Below are positions 53,908 through 64,000 of a stretch of 64,000 nucleotides of DNA, piece after piece. The stretch is from Nocardioides alkalitolerans. Its GTDB lineage: Bacteria > Actinomycetota > Actinomycetes > Propionibacteriales > Nocardioidaceae. The notes below the pieces were generated by a model, which did no database searches, was not told the DNA's origin, and worked only from the letters and a program-made list of their open reading frames with translations. The position numbers and the translations under genes were made by a program. The stretch is from positions 3,439,501 to 3,503,500 of the forward strand of contig CP116227.1 in NCBI GenBank assembly GCA_038184435.1, written 5' to 3'. How positions within the stretch are numbered: the first letter of the stretch is position 1; the number at the start of each line of letters is the position of its first letter.

Positions 53908-54360
53908 TCAGGTGGGGAGCGGCCGGTCGCCCACGACGTCCTTCATGATCAGCGTCGAGCTCAGCCGCTGCACCCCGGGGAGCGTCGCGAGCCGCGCGTC
54001 GTAGAGCCGCTGGAACGCCGCGAGGTCGGGCGTGACGACGCGCAGCAGGTAGTCCGGGTCGCCGAAGAGCCGCTGCGCCTGCACGACCTCGCGGACGTCG
54101 ACGACGGCGGCCTCGAAGCGCGCGACCGTGACGGCGTCGGACTCGCGCATCGTCACGAACACGAGCGACGCGAAGCCCAGCCCGAGGGCCGCGGCGTCGA
54201 GGTGGGCGCGGTAGCCGGCGATCACCCCGGACCGCTCCAGGGCCCGCAGCCGACGGTGGCAGGGCGACACGCTGAGCCGCACACGCTCGGCCAGCTCGGT
54301 GATCGTCAGCCGCCCGTCCTGCTGCAGCTCGGCAAGGATCTTCCGGTCGACGTCGTCCAC
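53908..54360 (-). CDS. Lrp/AsnC family transcriptional regulator
   Basis: A 150-residue protein: N-terminal helix-turn-helix (DVDRKILAELQQDGRLTITELAERVRLSVSPCHRRLRALE) and a C-terminal RAM ligand-binding domain (DYLLRVVTPDLAAFQRLYDARL). Lrp-type regulators sense amino acids. It is divergent from a LysE exporter gene, the common sensor/exporter arrangement, and convergent with kynU. The GTG at 54360 gives the standard N-terminus; the open frame to 54540 is not supported. Confidence 0.92.
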   Translation of the reverse strand: MDDVDRKILAELQQDGRLTITELAERVRLSVSPCHRRLRALERSGVIAGYRAHLDAAALGLGFASLVFVTMRESDAVTVARFEAAVVDVREVVQAQRLFGDPDYLLRVVTPDLAAFQRLYDARLATLPGVQRLSSTLIMKDVVGDRPLPT

Positions 54361-54484
54361 GGAGCAGATCCTTCCACGGGTGGACGCGAAGGACGAAGAA
54401 GTTGGAAGCACCTTCGGGCGGTTCCGCCCTAGTCTCGTCGCGCGCCGGACCCCCGGCGCGACGAGAGCAGCGAGGAGCAGAACG

Positions 54485-55144
54485 ATGACCGGTGGGGCCG
54501 TGCTGGCGTTCTGGGGCACGTCGTTCCTGCTCGTGCTCACCCCCGGCGCCGACTGGGCCTACATGGTCAACGCCGGTCTCCGGCGCCGCTCGGTCGCGGC
54601 GGCCGTGGGCGGCCTCCTCGTCGGGTACGTCGCGCTGACCGTCCTCGTCGCCGCCGGCGTCGCCGCGCTGCTGGCGCGGTCGCCCGAGGTGCTGACCGGC
54701 CTGACGCTGGTCGGTGCGGCGTACCTCGTCTGGCTCGGCGCGAGCGCGTGGCGCTCCGCCGCGACCCCCGTGCCCGTGCCCGTGGGTGGCGCCATGGACG
54801 ATCCGGGCGTCGCTCTCGCCGTACCGGGGCCGGGGGGCGGGTGGCTGCGCCAGGCGGCGACGGGCGCCGGGACGAGCGGGCTCAACCCGAAGGCGCTTCT
54901 GCTGTTCCTGGCGCTGCTGCCGCAGTTCACCGACGCGAGCACGGGCTGGCCCGTGGCGGTGCAGATCGTGCTGCTCGGCCTCGTCCACGTGGCGAGCTGC
55001 GCGCTGGTCTACACGAGCGTCGGCCTCGGCGCCCGCACGCTCCTCGCCGACCGCCCCGGCCTCGCCCGCTGGGTCACGCGCGCGTCGGCGGTCGCCATGC
55101 TCGGCATCGGGCTCGGCCTCGGCGCCCGCCAGCTGCTCGGCTGA
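54485..55144 (+). CDS. LysE/RhtB family amino acid exporter
   Basis: A 219-residue membrane protein with six predicted helices and the LysE-type opening AFWGTSFLLVLTPGADWAYMVNAGL and the TSGLNPKALLLFLALLPQF motif (conserved NPK). It probably exports amino acids such as homoserine, threonine or lysine. Its 125-bp divergent spacer with the Lrp gene should hold the regulated promoter. GAGGAG lies before the ATG. Confidence 0.92.
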   Translation: MTGGAVLAFWGTSFLLVLTPGADWAYMVNAGLRRRSVAAAVGGLLVGYVALTVLVAAGVAALLARSPEVLTGLTLVGAAYLVWLGASAWRSAATPVPVPVGGAMDDPGVALAVPGPGGGWLRQAATGAGTSGLNPKALLLFLALLPQFTDASTGWPVAVQIVLLGLVHVASCALVYTSVGLGARTLLADRPGLARWVTRASAVAMLGIGLGLGARQLLG

Positions 55145-56317
55145 TCACCGCTGCCGCTGCGCGGCGAGCCACGTGTGGTCGCGGATCGCGGCGGTCACCT
55201 CGCCCCGCAGGCGCCGCGCATCCGGCCCCCGGTAGAGGTCGCGCCCGCGGAACGCCGAGGCCTCCCGGTGCGGCCCGTCGTCGTGGAGGCGCGCCGCGAG
55301 CGCGGTGAGGTAGTCGTGGCCCTGCTCCCGGTACGCCGCCACCTCGCCCTCGTCGAGCAGCACCAGCGCCGAGTCGTCCGCCATGTTGCTGACGACGTAG
55401 CGCGCGTCGAGGAGGAGGTCGCCGCCGGCCGCGACGAGGAACCAGCGCCCCGGCTCGTGGTCGACGTAGCGCAGCGCGTCGCGGGCCGCGGCCACCCGGG
55501 CCGCGTCACCCCACTCCTCGACGGGCGGGATCGCGCCCATGGGGTGACGCATGGCCTCGTTGCGGGAGGTGCGCACGACAGCGGGGTCGGAGCCGCGCCG
55601 GAGGACCAGGCAGAGCACGGTGCCGCAGGCCGGGCAGGTCAGCTGCGCCTCGACCCGCTCCATGAGCCCCGACGCCGCGAGGGGGAGCACGTCGGCGAGC
55701 GGCACCCAGTGGGCGTCCTCCGTGACCCGCCCGGCGGCGACGGCCGCCGCCAGCGCGGTGACCGTGGCCTCGAGGTCGAGGGCGTCGTCCGGTCCGCGCA
55801 CGAGGAGGTCTCCGCACGCGGGGCAGAAGTCCGCGTCGGGCTGGCGGTCACGCCCGGGCTGCTCGAGGCTCACCGTGACGGCGCGCAGGTTGCCGGGCTC
55901 CTTCCAGCCTCGACGGTCGCGGTAGTCGCAGCGGGCGTAGGCCTCGTCGAGGACGAAGTAGGGCGTGCCGATCCCCCCGAAACCGCGGCGTGTGCCGATG
56001 GCCGCGTGCAGGGCGTCGAGGGTGTCGTCGGTCGCGCCCAGCCACGCGGTGACGTCGAGCCCGCGGGACACGCCCGGGACGGGCACGACGTGGAAGGTCA
56101 CCGCGGCGACCACGCCGTCCTGGAGGAGGAGCTCGCCGCCGGAGGCGAACCGGAGCCGCCGTGACCGCCGCGGCGGCTCCCCCACGAGCCGCTCCTCGAC
56201 CGCGACGGGGTCGCCCCCGAACGCGGTCCGGAGGCGCTCCACCGCGGGATCGGACGCGTCCCGGGCCAGCGCGTCGACCGCGAGCGGGAGGCGGGTGCCG
56301 GTGCGCCACGTCTGCAT
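55145..56317 (-). CDS. Hypothetical protein with two CPxCG motifs
   Basis: A 390-residue soluble protein I do not recognise. It has two cysteine knuckles, FCPACGDLLVRG and TCPACGTVLCLV, about 60 residues apart, which could together bind one zinc. The N-terminal part (RTGTRLPLAVDALARD, ELLLQDGVVAAVTFHVVP) and the C-terminal part (WFLVAAGGDLLLDARYVVSN) look like folded alpha/beta regions. A GACAAT hexamer 6 nt upstream of the ATG suggests a leaderless start. Its stop abuts the LysE stop directly. Confidence 0.6.
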   Translation of the reverse strand: MQTWRTGTRLPLAVDALARDASDPAVERLRTAFGGDPVAVEERLVGEPPRRSRRLRFASGGELLLQDGVVAAVTFHVVPVPGVSRGLDVTAWLGATDDTLDALHAAIGTRRGFGGIGTPYFVLDEAYARCDYRDRRGWKEPGNLRAVTVSLEQPGRDRQPDADFCPACGDLLVRGPDDALDLEATVTALAAAVAAGRVTEDAHWVPLADVLPLAASGLMERVEAQLTCPACGTVLCLVLRRGSDPAVVRTSRNEAMRHPMGAIPPVEEWGDAARVAAARDALRYVDHEPGRWFLVAAGGDLLLDARYVVSNMADDSALVLLDEGEVAAYREQGHDYLTALAARLHDDGPHREASAFRGRDLYRGPDARRLRGEVTAAIRDHTWLAAQRQR

Positions 56318-56358
56318 GCGGTGATTGTCCCCGAACGCGCGGGGGAAGGGCTGCCCGC

Positions 56359-56931
56359 ATGGGTCTCAGCTACGCCTTCCTGGTCTGGTCGCGCACCGGC
56401 ACGGTCGACCTCTCCCGACCCGCTGCCCCGGAGCAGGCCGACGCGGTCGTGCGGCGCCTCTTCCCGCGCACGCCGTACGCACGGGTGGCGACGCACCCCC
56501 TCCTCGACGCGCGGATCCCGCCGCGGGAGGAGCCGTCGGTCGGGGTGTTCGTCGACGGGGTGCTCATGGCGACGCGGGACGCGCACCTCTACGACCCGGG
56601 GATCCTCCACCGCCGTTACCTCAAGCTCGAGGACTGGCCCGATCTGCGGCTCCTCACGTCGGACTCGACGCGCGACATGGTCGCGTACGGGCACTGGCTG
56701 CGGGGGGAGCAGGTGCGGTGCCTGTCGGTCAACGCGTTGCACGTCTACCGCGACCGCGGGGCGCCGGAGGGCTTCGAGGGCAGTGCCCCGGCCTCCGTCG
56801 ACCGGTGGCTCGATCTCTCCAACGCCGCCCTCGCCACCGTGCTCGGCCTCGACGGGGACGTCTCGGTCCACCCCAGCAGGGTCGAGTGGCAGGACGTCGT
56901 CGTGCACCGTTACGCGCGGCCACCGCGCTGA
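56359..56931 (+). CDS. Hypothetical protein (DUF6928-like)
   Basis: A 190-residue soluble protein opening MGLSYAFLVWSRTGTVDLSR with RRLFPRTPYARVATHPLLD and GVFVDGVLMATRDAHLYDP. The pattern recalls DUF6928 proteins, recalled from memory only. GGGGAAGGG lies before the ATG. Function unknown. It is divergent from the CPxCG gene and 14 bp before the next membrane-protein gene. Confidence 0.6.
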   Translation: MGLSYAFLVWSRTGTVDLSRPAAPEQADAVVRRLFPRTPYARVATHPLLDARIPPREEPSVGVFVDGVLMATRDAHLYDPGILHRRYLKLEDWPDLRLLTSDSTRDMVAYGHWLRGEQVRCLSVNALHVYRDRGAPEGFEGSAPASVDRWLDLSNAALATVLGLDGDVSVHPSRVEWQDVVVHRYARPPR

Positions 56932-56945
56932 GGGGTGGTAGGACG

Positions 56946-57506
56946 ATGGACCGGCAGCTCGGGCGTTACAGCAGACGGAAACCCCTGGGGGAGATGGAGC
57001 CCGACGAACGCGTGCGGTTGCTGCGCGTGTTGTACGTCCTCGTTGCGGTGGCGGCCCTGGCGCACGGCGGGCTGACGCTCGTGTGGCGGTGGCAGTTCCT
57101 GCGCTGGATCACGTCCGCCGCCGACGGTGTGCAACAGCAGTGGTCTCCCGTGGCCTCGGGCCTCGCGAGCGGGGCGCTGGGCCTCGCGGCCACCGCGGTG
57201 GTGGTCGCCGCGTGGACTGTCCGGGCCCGGTACGTCGTCGCGACCGCGGCGCTCCTCGTCCCGGTGGGCGCCGTCTCGTCCTCGGGGCCGTGGGCGCCGG
57301 AGGTGCCCGGCGTGTGGGGATACACCCCCGGAGCGAGCGGCCTCGACCTCTCGCCCGACCCCTTCGTCCTGGCCGCCGCCATCGACTGCATCACGCTCGT
57401 CGGCGCGCTGGTCCTGTTCGTGCTGGTCCCCCGCGCCCGCCGCCGGTCCCCGACCTCGCCGGACGACGTCATGCGCCCCGGTGGCGCCGGCGACCGCACC
57501 GCATGA
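56946..57506 (+). CDS. Hypothetical membrane protein
   Basis: A 186-residue protein with a basic N-terminus (RYSRRKPLGEMEPDERVRLL) and about four hydrophobic segments, for example LRVLYVLVAVAALAHGGLTL, GALGLAATAVVVAAW and LAAAIDCITLVGALVLFVLV. No family recognised. It follows the preceding gene by 14 bp and is likely co-transcribed. Confidence 0.6.
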   Translation: MDRQLGRYSRRKPLGEMEPDERVRLLRVLYVLVAVAALAHGGLTLVWRWQFLRWITSAADGVQQQWSPVASGLASGALGLAATAVVVAAWTVRARYVVATAALLVPVGAVSSSGPWAPEVPGVWGYTPGASGLDLSPDPFVLAAAIDCITLVGALVLFVLVPRARRRSPTSPDDVMRPGGAGDRTA

Positions 57507-57552
57507 CGTCCGGAGCCCGGGTGGGGGTGGGGGCGCCCGGCATCATCGGGGC

Positions 57553-58143
57553 ATGGCCTCCGACCACGTGGTGCTCCGTCCCGACGACGAGGGCGTCGAC
57601 GCCTACCGGCTGCTGACCGCACTCGTCGTGCCGCGACCCATCGCCTGGGTCTCGACGATCTCTGCGGACGGGGTGGGCAACCTCGCGCCGTACTCGTTCT
57701 TCACCGTCGCCAGCGCCGACCCCCCGGTCGTGCAGGTGACGTCCGTCGGCGAGAAGGACACCCTGCGCAACGCCCGCGCGACCGGCGAGCTCACCATCAG
57801 CCTCGCCAGCGAGCCGCTGATCGACGCCGTCAACGCCACGAGCGCCGGCGTCGACCCGGAGGTCGACGAGGCCGACCGCGTGGGGCTCGCGATGGCGCCG
57901 AGCCAGGTGGTGGCGCCGCCGCGCGTCGCGGACTCGCCGGCGTCGCTCGAGTGCCGGCTCCGCACCACCATCCCCGTCGGGGGCGCCACGCTGCTGCTCG
58001 CCGACGTCGTCGCCGTCACCGTCGACCCCGCGGTGCTCGACGGGACGCACCCCCGCTTCGACCTCCTGGCCCCGCTGGCCCGCCTCGGCGGCACCGAGTG
58101 GGGGCTGCCCGGCGAAGTCGTCACCCGCGACCGGCCGAGCTGA
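57553..58143 (+). CDS. Flavin reductase family protein (FMN-binding split barrel)
   Basis: A 196-residue protein with the flavin-reductase-like signature VVPRPIAWVSTISADGVGNLAPYSFFTVASADPPVVQVTS, in which the PRPIAWVST and NLAPYSFF parts bind FMN. It ends with a strand region typical of the family (LLLADVVAVTVD). Such enzymes reduce or bind flavin for partner oxygenases; the partner is unknown. It converges with the UvrA-like gene with a 3-bp gap between stops. Confidence 0.88.
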   Translation: MASDHVVLRPDDEGVDAYRLLTALVVPRPIAWVSTISADGVGNLAPYSFFTVASADPPVVQVTSVGEKDTLRNARATGELTISLASEPLIDAVNATSAGVDPEVDEADRVGLAMAPSQVVAPPRVADSPASLECRLRTTIPVGGATLLLADVVAVTVDPAVLDGTHPRFDLLAPLARLGGTEWGLPGEVVTRDRPS

Positions 58144-58146
58144 GGC

Positions 58147-60513
<2,367 letters not shown>

Positions 60514-60669
60514 GGCTCGGATGCTGCCACAGGCGGCCGGCCCCCTCCGGTGTAACGTGGTGTCCGGGCTACTCCACACGCGGTCGACCGACGAACAAGT
60601 AGCAGTAACACCGCGTTACACGAGGAGTACGGCGGACGTGGCGCCCTCTGCTGAACGAGACTCGTCCGT

Positions 60670-61302
60670 GTGAAGCAGCGCGAGCCCTCGGGACTGTGGG
60701 TCTACGGGACCCCGTGCCCGCCGCAGGCGCCCTCGCCACCGCCACCGCAACCGTCGCGCGTCGTCGTGGGAGTGGTGACCGCCGTCGTGGTGCTCTTCGT
60801 GGGCTGGATCGTCCTCCTCGGGGTCGCCTTCTACGAGTACATCGACCACGACGTGATCGACATCGTCGACGACGACACCGTCCTCGTCGTGGTCGACCCG
60901 GCCTGCGCCGACATCAGGCGCCTCGGCGACCAGATCGAGCGGCCGGCGGAGGACCTGGAACGGCGGCGGTTGCAGCTCGACGCCGTGCTGGCCGCGGCGC
61001 GCCCGATCCCGCCCGCGGTGCTCGACCTGGACGACGACGTGCTCGACGGCGACCAGCCCGCGCGGGAGTGGGCCCGGGACTGGGGACGCGTCATCGACGC
61101 GCTCACGGACTACCGGCAGGCCCTCGCGAAGGACCCGGCCACGGCGGCCTTCCGCATGCCGGCCACCGAGGACGGCTACACCGTGACGTTCCGGATGGAC
61201 ACCGCCGTCGAGGACTGCGTGCTCCCCGCGGCGATCGAGTCCCTCGCGGAGGACCCGCCCCGCTCGGTGGCCGAGGCCGAGCGCGCCACCGGGCTGGACT
61301 GA
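60670..61302 (+). CDS. Hypothetical single-pass membrane protein
   Basis: A 210-residue protein with a Pro-rich cytoplasmic N-terminus (PCPPQAPSPPPPQP), one membrane helix (RVVVGVVTAVVVLFVGWIVLLGV) and an acidic extracytoplasmic domain with two cysteines (DPACADI, VEDCVLP). No family recognised. Its last 127 bp overlap the convergent Asp23-like gene. Confidence 0.6.
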   Translation: MKQREPSGLWVYGTPCPPQAPSPPPPQPSRVVVGVVTAVVVLFVGWIVLLGVAFYEYIDHDVIDIVDDDTVLVVVDPACADIRRLGDQIERPAEDLERRRLQLDAVLAAARPIPPAVLDLDDDVLDGDQPAREWARDWGRVIDALTDYRQALAKDPATAAFRMPATEDGYTVTFRMDTAVEDCVLPAAIESLAEDPPRSVAEAERATGLD

Positions 61303-61673
61303 GACGCGGGCGGCGCGATCTCGTCCACCGTCACGTCGACGGCGCCGCCCACGAGCGGCGCGACGGCGCGGCGTACCGCCTTCGTCGTCGCACCCACCGA
61401 CGCCTCCCACGCCGTGGCCACGTGCACCTCGCACCCGCTCAGGTGCAACCGCACGCCGGTGACGAGGCGGTCCGGGAAGTAGGTGACGGCCAGGCCGTCG
61501 CGTCCCGCGCGCAGGCCGACGACGCCCGGCACGTCGAGCACGGCCTCGGCGACCTGTTCCGCCAGCGAGGCCGGTCGCCGGGACGGCGCCGATCGGCGAC
61601 TCCGGCGCGCGGGGCGCGCGTCGTCCGCCCGTGCGGTCCGTGGTGCGCGGCGCAGCTGATCCGGCTTCGTCAT
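61176..61673 (-). CDS. Asp23/Gls24-like envelope stress protein
   Basis: A 165-residue protein with an Arg-rich N-terminus and a core SLAEQVAEAVLDVPGVVGLRAG, VRLHLSGCEVHVATAWEASV and VGGAVDVTVDEIAPP that resembles the Asp23/Gls24 fold. The C-terminal 45 residues (SSPVARSASATERGG) are low complexity and lie antisense to the convergent gene. The ATG at 61673 has GGGAGG upstream. It is the next gene after the JetC-like ATPase, where jetD might be expected. Confidence 0.65.
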   Translation of the reverse strand: MTKPDQLRRAPRTARADDARPARRSRRSAPSRRPASLAEQVAEAVLDVPGVVGLRAGRDGLAVTYFPDRLVTGVRLHLSGCEVHVATAWEASVGATTKAVRRAVAPLVGGAVDVTVDEIAPPASQSSPVARSASATERGGSSARDSIAAGSTQSSTAVSIRNVTV

Positions 61674-61754
61674 GAGTCCCTCCCGAACACGTTCCAACCT
61701 GGGTTGGTCGTGGGAGGACGCAGGATCGTCACGCGGATTACGTGAGGGAATCCC

Positions 61755-64000
61755 TTAGACGGAGGTGGCGTCCACCACACGTCGCACGCGGGCGGCGTTG
61801 GTCACGGGGTTCTTCACGACCTCGAGGAACTCGTCCATGTGGCGCTCCAGGCCCGTGAACTTGTCGAAGGGGGCACCCACGACGAGCTGGAACCCGAGGC
61901 CCCGCCAGGCGGCGACGGCCCGGCCGGCGAACTCGGCGTCCGCCTTGACGAACCCCTCGTCGAGGAACACGGGCGCGAACCGCGGCCGCGAGCGGAGCTC
62001 GTCACCCAGCCGGAAGCGCAGTGCCGCGCCGATGACGAACGCGATGAGCTCCTGCGACTCGCCGCCGGACTTCTCGCCGAGGGTGCGGTACCAGGCCTGG
62101 TGCGCCCCCGTCCGCGGGTCGTAGCGCTCCGCCGAGACCTCCACGTGGCGCCGTACGTCGAGGAGCGCGTCCCGCAGGCGTGCCTCGGCCGCGCCGGCGC
62201 GCGGGTCGTCGGCCGTGCGCAGCTGGGCCATGAACCGCTGGAGGCGCACGAACCGGGCCTCCAGCGCCTCGCCGGTGAGGCGTTCGCTCGTGCCCTGCGA
62301 CAGCTCGCGCAGGTCGCCGAGGAAGAGCGTCACCTCGGTCGGGGTGAGCCGGCGGATCCGGATGCGCAGCCGGTCGGAGCCCGCCCCGAACGGCAGGCGC
62401 CGCAGGATGTCGTTGATCGGCGCGAGCCGGTCCTCGATGTCCTCGATCGCGGCGGCCATGGCGCCGGCGAGCGGCACGAGGTCCTGGCCCGACCAGTCGG
62501 CCAGGCGGCGCCGCCACTCCTCGCGGCGGTCGGCGAGGCCGGTGCGGCGGATCTCGGCGAGGATGTCGGCGTAGTCGCGGTAGCTGGTGAGCGCCGTGCC
62601 GCGGTTGGGGTCCGGCCAGCGCTCGGCGTAGAGCGTGAAGATCCGCACCAGCTCGCGCGACGCGGCCGCGATCTGCTCCGACGCGGTCCGCGCCGCCTCG
62701 CCGAGGCGGTCCCGCAGGCGCGAGCAGTTCTCGGCGAAGCGCTCGAGCGATCCCTCGACGCCGGGCCCGACGGCGGCGGCGAACTCGGCGTCGAGCCGCG
62801 CGGCCTGGTCGTCGGTGAGCTGCGTGGCCTGCTCGACGCGGTCGAGCTCGTCGTGGCAGGCGTCCTCAGCGTCGACCAGCCGCGCGTGCTCCTGCTCGAG
62901 CTCGGCGCGCTCGTCGGCGGCCAGGGTGCGCTCGACCTCGGCGGCGCGCATCGCCGCCTCGATCTCGTCGACCTGCCCGGCCAGCGTGCGCAGGTGGGCG
63001 TCGGAGCCGAGCACGCGCTCGCGCTGCGCGCTCAGCTCGTCGCAGCGCTCCTGGCTGCTCGCCACGTCGAGGTCGGCGAAGGGGATGTCGGCGATGGCCT
63101 GGTACGCCGCGACCCGGGCCTCGGCGGCGCGCTTGCGGCCCGCCACCTCGGTGCGCTCGCGGTCGAGCGCGTCGAGCTGGTCCTCGATCCGGCCGAGGGC
63201 CGCGTCGACGGCCGCGAGGGCCTCGGTGTTGGAGAAGCCGATGATGTCGGCGCCGCCGCTACGTCCGTGGGAGCCGCGGCGGCCCGAGCGGGTCTGGCCC
63301 GCCAGGGTGACCCGGAAGCCCTTGCCGTCGAGGTCCGCGGCGGACTCGACGCAGAGGGCGTCGCGGGAGGGATCGGCGAGGTACCAGCGCACCCAGCCCG
63401 CGAACGGTCCGTCCTGGTGGTCGAGCTTCCCCGAGATGCGGTCGGAGGAGCCCGGGGCCGGCGGGTCGACGTCGAGGTCGGCGCCGACGAACGTGATCCG
63501 GCGCGGCAGGTCGAGGTGGTCGATCGCGGCGGAGAAGTCGCGCAGCCTCTCGGCCGGCACGAGCAGCTGGCGGGCCGCGCCGCCCAGCACCGTCTCGATC
63601 GCGGTGCGCCACCGCTCCTCGTCGGGCCGCACCTCGACGAGCTCGGCCAGGAACGGCAGCTCGGCCGTCGTCAGCCCCGCGGCCTCCGCGAGCAGCCGGC
63701 GGATCTCGTCGAGCTCGCGCGGCACGCGACCACGGCGTCCCGCCAGCGACGCCCGGTCCTTGCGCAGCTCCGCGCGGCGCTCGAGCAGCGGGCCCTGGCG
63801 CCGGGCCACGTCGACGACGCCGTCCTCGAGGCGGGCGAGCTCCGCGTCGTACCCCGCCAGGAAGACGCGGCCCTCCGCCTGGGCCGCGGCGTAGGACTCC
63901 GCCGACGTGAGGTCGACGCCCAGCACGGCGGCCCGCGGGGCGAGCCGGTCGCGGCGCTCCGCGAGCTCCTCGGCGCGCGCCTGCTCCTTCTTCAGCTCCG
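61755..64000 (-). CDS. jetC: SMC-like ATPase resembling JetC of Wadjet plasmid defence (C-terminal part, runs off right edge)
   Basis: The minus-strand frame is open from the right edge to a stop at 61755, giving 747 visible residues; the N-terminal Walker A lies outside. Visible are a coiled-coil arm (AEELAERRDRLAPRAA), a hinge-like segment (ELPFLAELVEVRPDEERWRTAI), a second long coil, the ABC signature EKSGGESQELIAFVIGAALR, and Walker B with FAPVFLDEGFVKADAEFAGRAV then LGFQLVVGAPFDKF. This layout matches MukB/JetC-type ATPases that, with JetA, JetB and JetD, extrude and cleave plasmid DNA. No jetD follows downstream. Other condensin-like families remain possible. Confidence 0.75.
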   Translation of the reverse strand, partial: ELKKEQARAEELAERRDRLAPRAAVLGVDLTSAESYAAAQAEGRVFLAGYDAELARLEDGVVDVARRQGPLLERRAELRKDRASLAGRRGRVPRELDEIRRLLAEAAGLTTAELPFLAELVEVRPDEERWRTAIETVLGGAARQLLVPAERLRDFSAAIDHLDLPRRITFVGADLDVDPPAPGSSDRISGKLDHQDGPFAGWVRWYLADPSRDALCVESAADLDGKGFRVTLAGQTRSGRRGSHGRSGGADIIGFSNTEALAAVDAALGRIEDQLDALDRERTEVAGRKRAAEARVAAYQAIADIPFADLDVASSQERCDELSAQRERVLGSDAHLRTLAGQVDEIEAAMRAAEVERTLAADERAELEQEHARLVDAEDACHDELDRVEQATQLTDDQAARLDAEFAAAVGPGVEGSLERFAENCSRLRDRLGEAARTASEQIAAASRELVRIFTLYAERWPDPNRGTALTSYRDYADILAEIRRTGLADRREEWRRRLADWSGQDLVPLAGAMAAAIEDIEDRLAPINDILRRLPFGAGSDRLRIRIRRLTPTEVTLFLGDLRELSQGTSERLTGEALEARFVRLQRFMAQLRTADDPRAGAAEARLRDALLDVRRHVEVSAERYDPRTGAHQAWYRTLGEKSGGESQELIAFVIGAALRFRLGDELRSRPRFAPVFLDEGFVKADAEFAGRAVAAWRGLGFQLVVGAPFDKFTGLERHMDEFLEVVKNPVTNAARVRRVVDATSV

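Overview
This 64 kb window is the replication-origin region of a high-GC actinobacterium. Base composition is strongly G+C rich throughout, and the gene order dnaA-dnaN-gnd-recF-dciA-gyrB-gyrA on one side with rpmH-rnpA-yidD-yidC-khpB-rsmG-parA-parB on the other is the classic actinobacterial oriC layout. A DLW-39 small protein, DUF3566 next to gyrA, a DUF6049/murJ/pseudokinase/sigM/trxB/trxA cluster, a FemAB-type bridge enzyme and many leaderless genes fit Propionibacteriales, most likely Nocardioides or a near relative (inference; no 16S gene is in the window).

Layout. 1-3344: a partial unknown gene, tRNA-Ala(TGC), the DLW-39 protein, a secreted lipase-like esterase, two small unknown proteins and tRNA-Ile(GAT). 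3411-16082 (mostly minus strand): DUF3566, gyrA, gyrB, dciA, recF, an inverted pair of small membrane-protein genes, gnd, dnaN, the oriC spacer (14222-14651) and dnaA. 16083-16581: a second DnaA-box-bearing spacer. 16582-21816 (plus strand): rpmH, rnpA, yidD, yidC, khpB, rsmG, parA, parB, with four perfect parS sites between 18970 and 22026. 21817-22898 is a 1.1 kb stretch without a convincing gene. 22899-33455 (minus): an acyltransferase, trxA, trxB, a likely anti-sigma protein, an ECF sigma factor, a membrane pseudokinase, murJ and a DUF6049 protein.

33549-45163: CCA-adding enzyme, an SRPBCC protein, AIM24, inositol-phosphate synthase, a PadR regulator with a visible operator, a class A PBP, a polytopic membrane protein, an alanine-racemase-like protein, a FemAB transferase and an endonuclease IV. 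45403-47261: rpsF-ssb-rpsR-rplI. 47326-47419 is an unusual compound palindrome next to a MATE transporter. 48771-51810: a DnaA-box cluster in front of dnaB, whose Walker A motif is interrupted by an intein with class 3 (WCT) hallmarks. Then kynA-kynU, an Lrp/LysE divergent pair, several unknown genes, a flavin reductase, a UvrA-like ABC protein, an Asp23/Gls24-like protein and, running off the right edge, an SMC-type ATPase resembling JetC of Wadjet plasmid-defence systems.

Together the genes cover initiation (dnaA, dnaN, dciA, dnaB), topology (gyrAB), origin segregation (parABS), ribosome and membrane-insertion housekeeping, thiol redox, and peptidoglycan precursor flipping, polymerisation and cross-bridging. 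The least ordinary parts are the dnaB intein, the DnaA-box cluster before dnaB, the compound palindrome, the empty region after parB and the JetC-like gene at the right edge.
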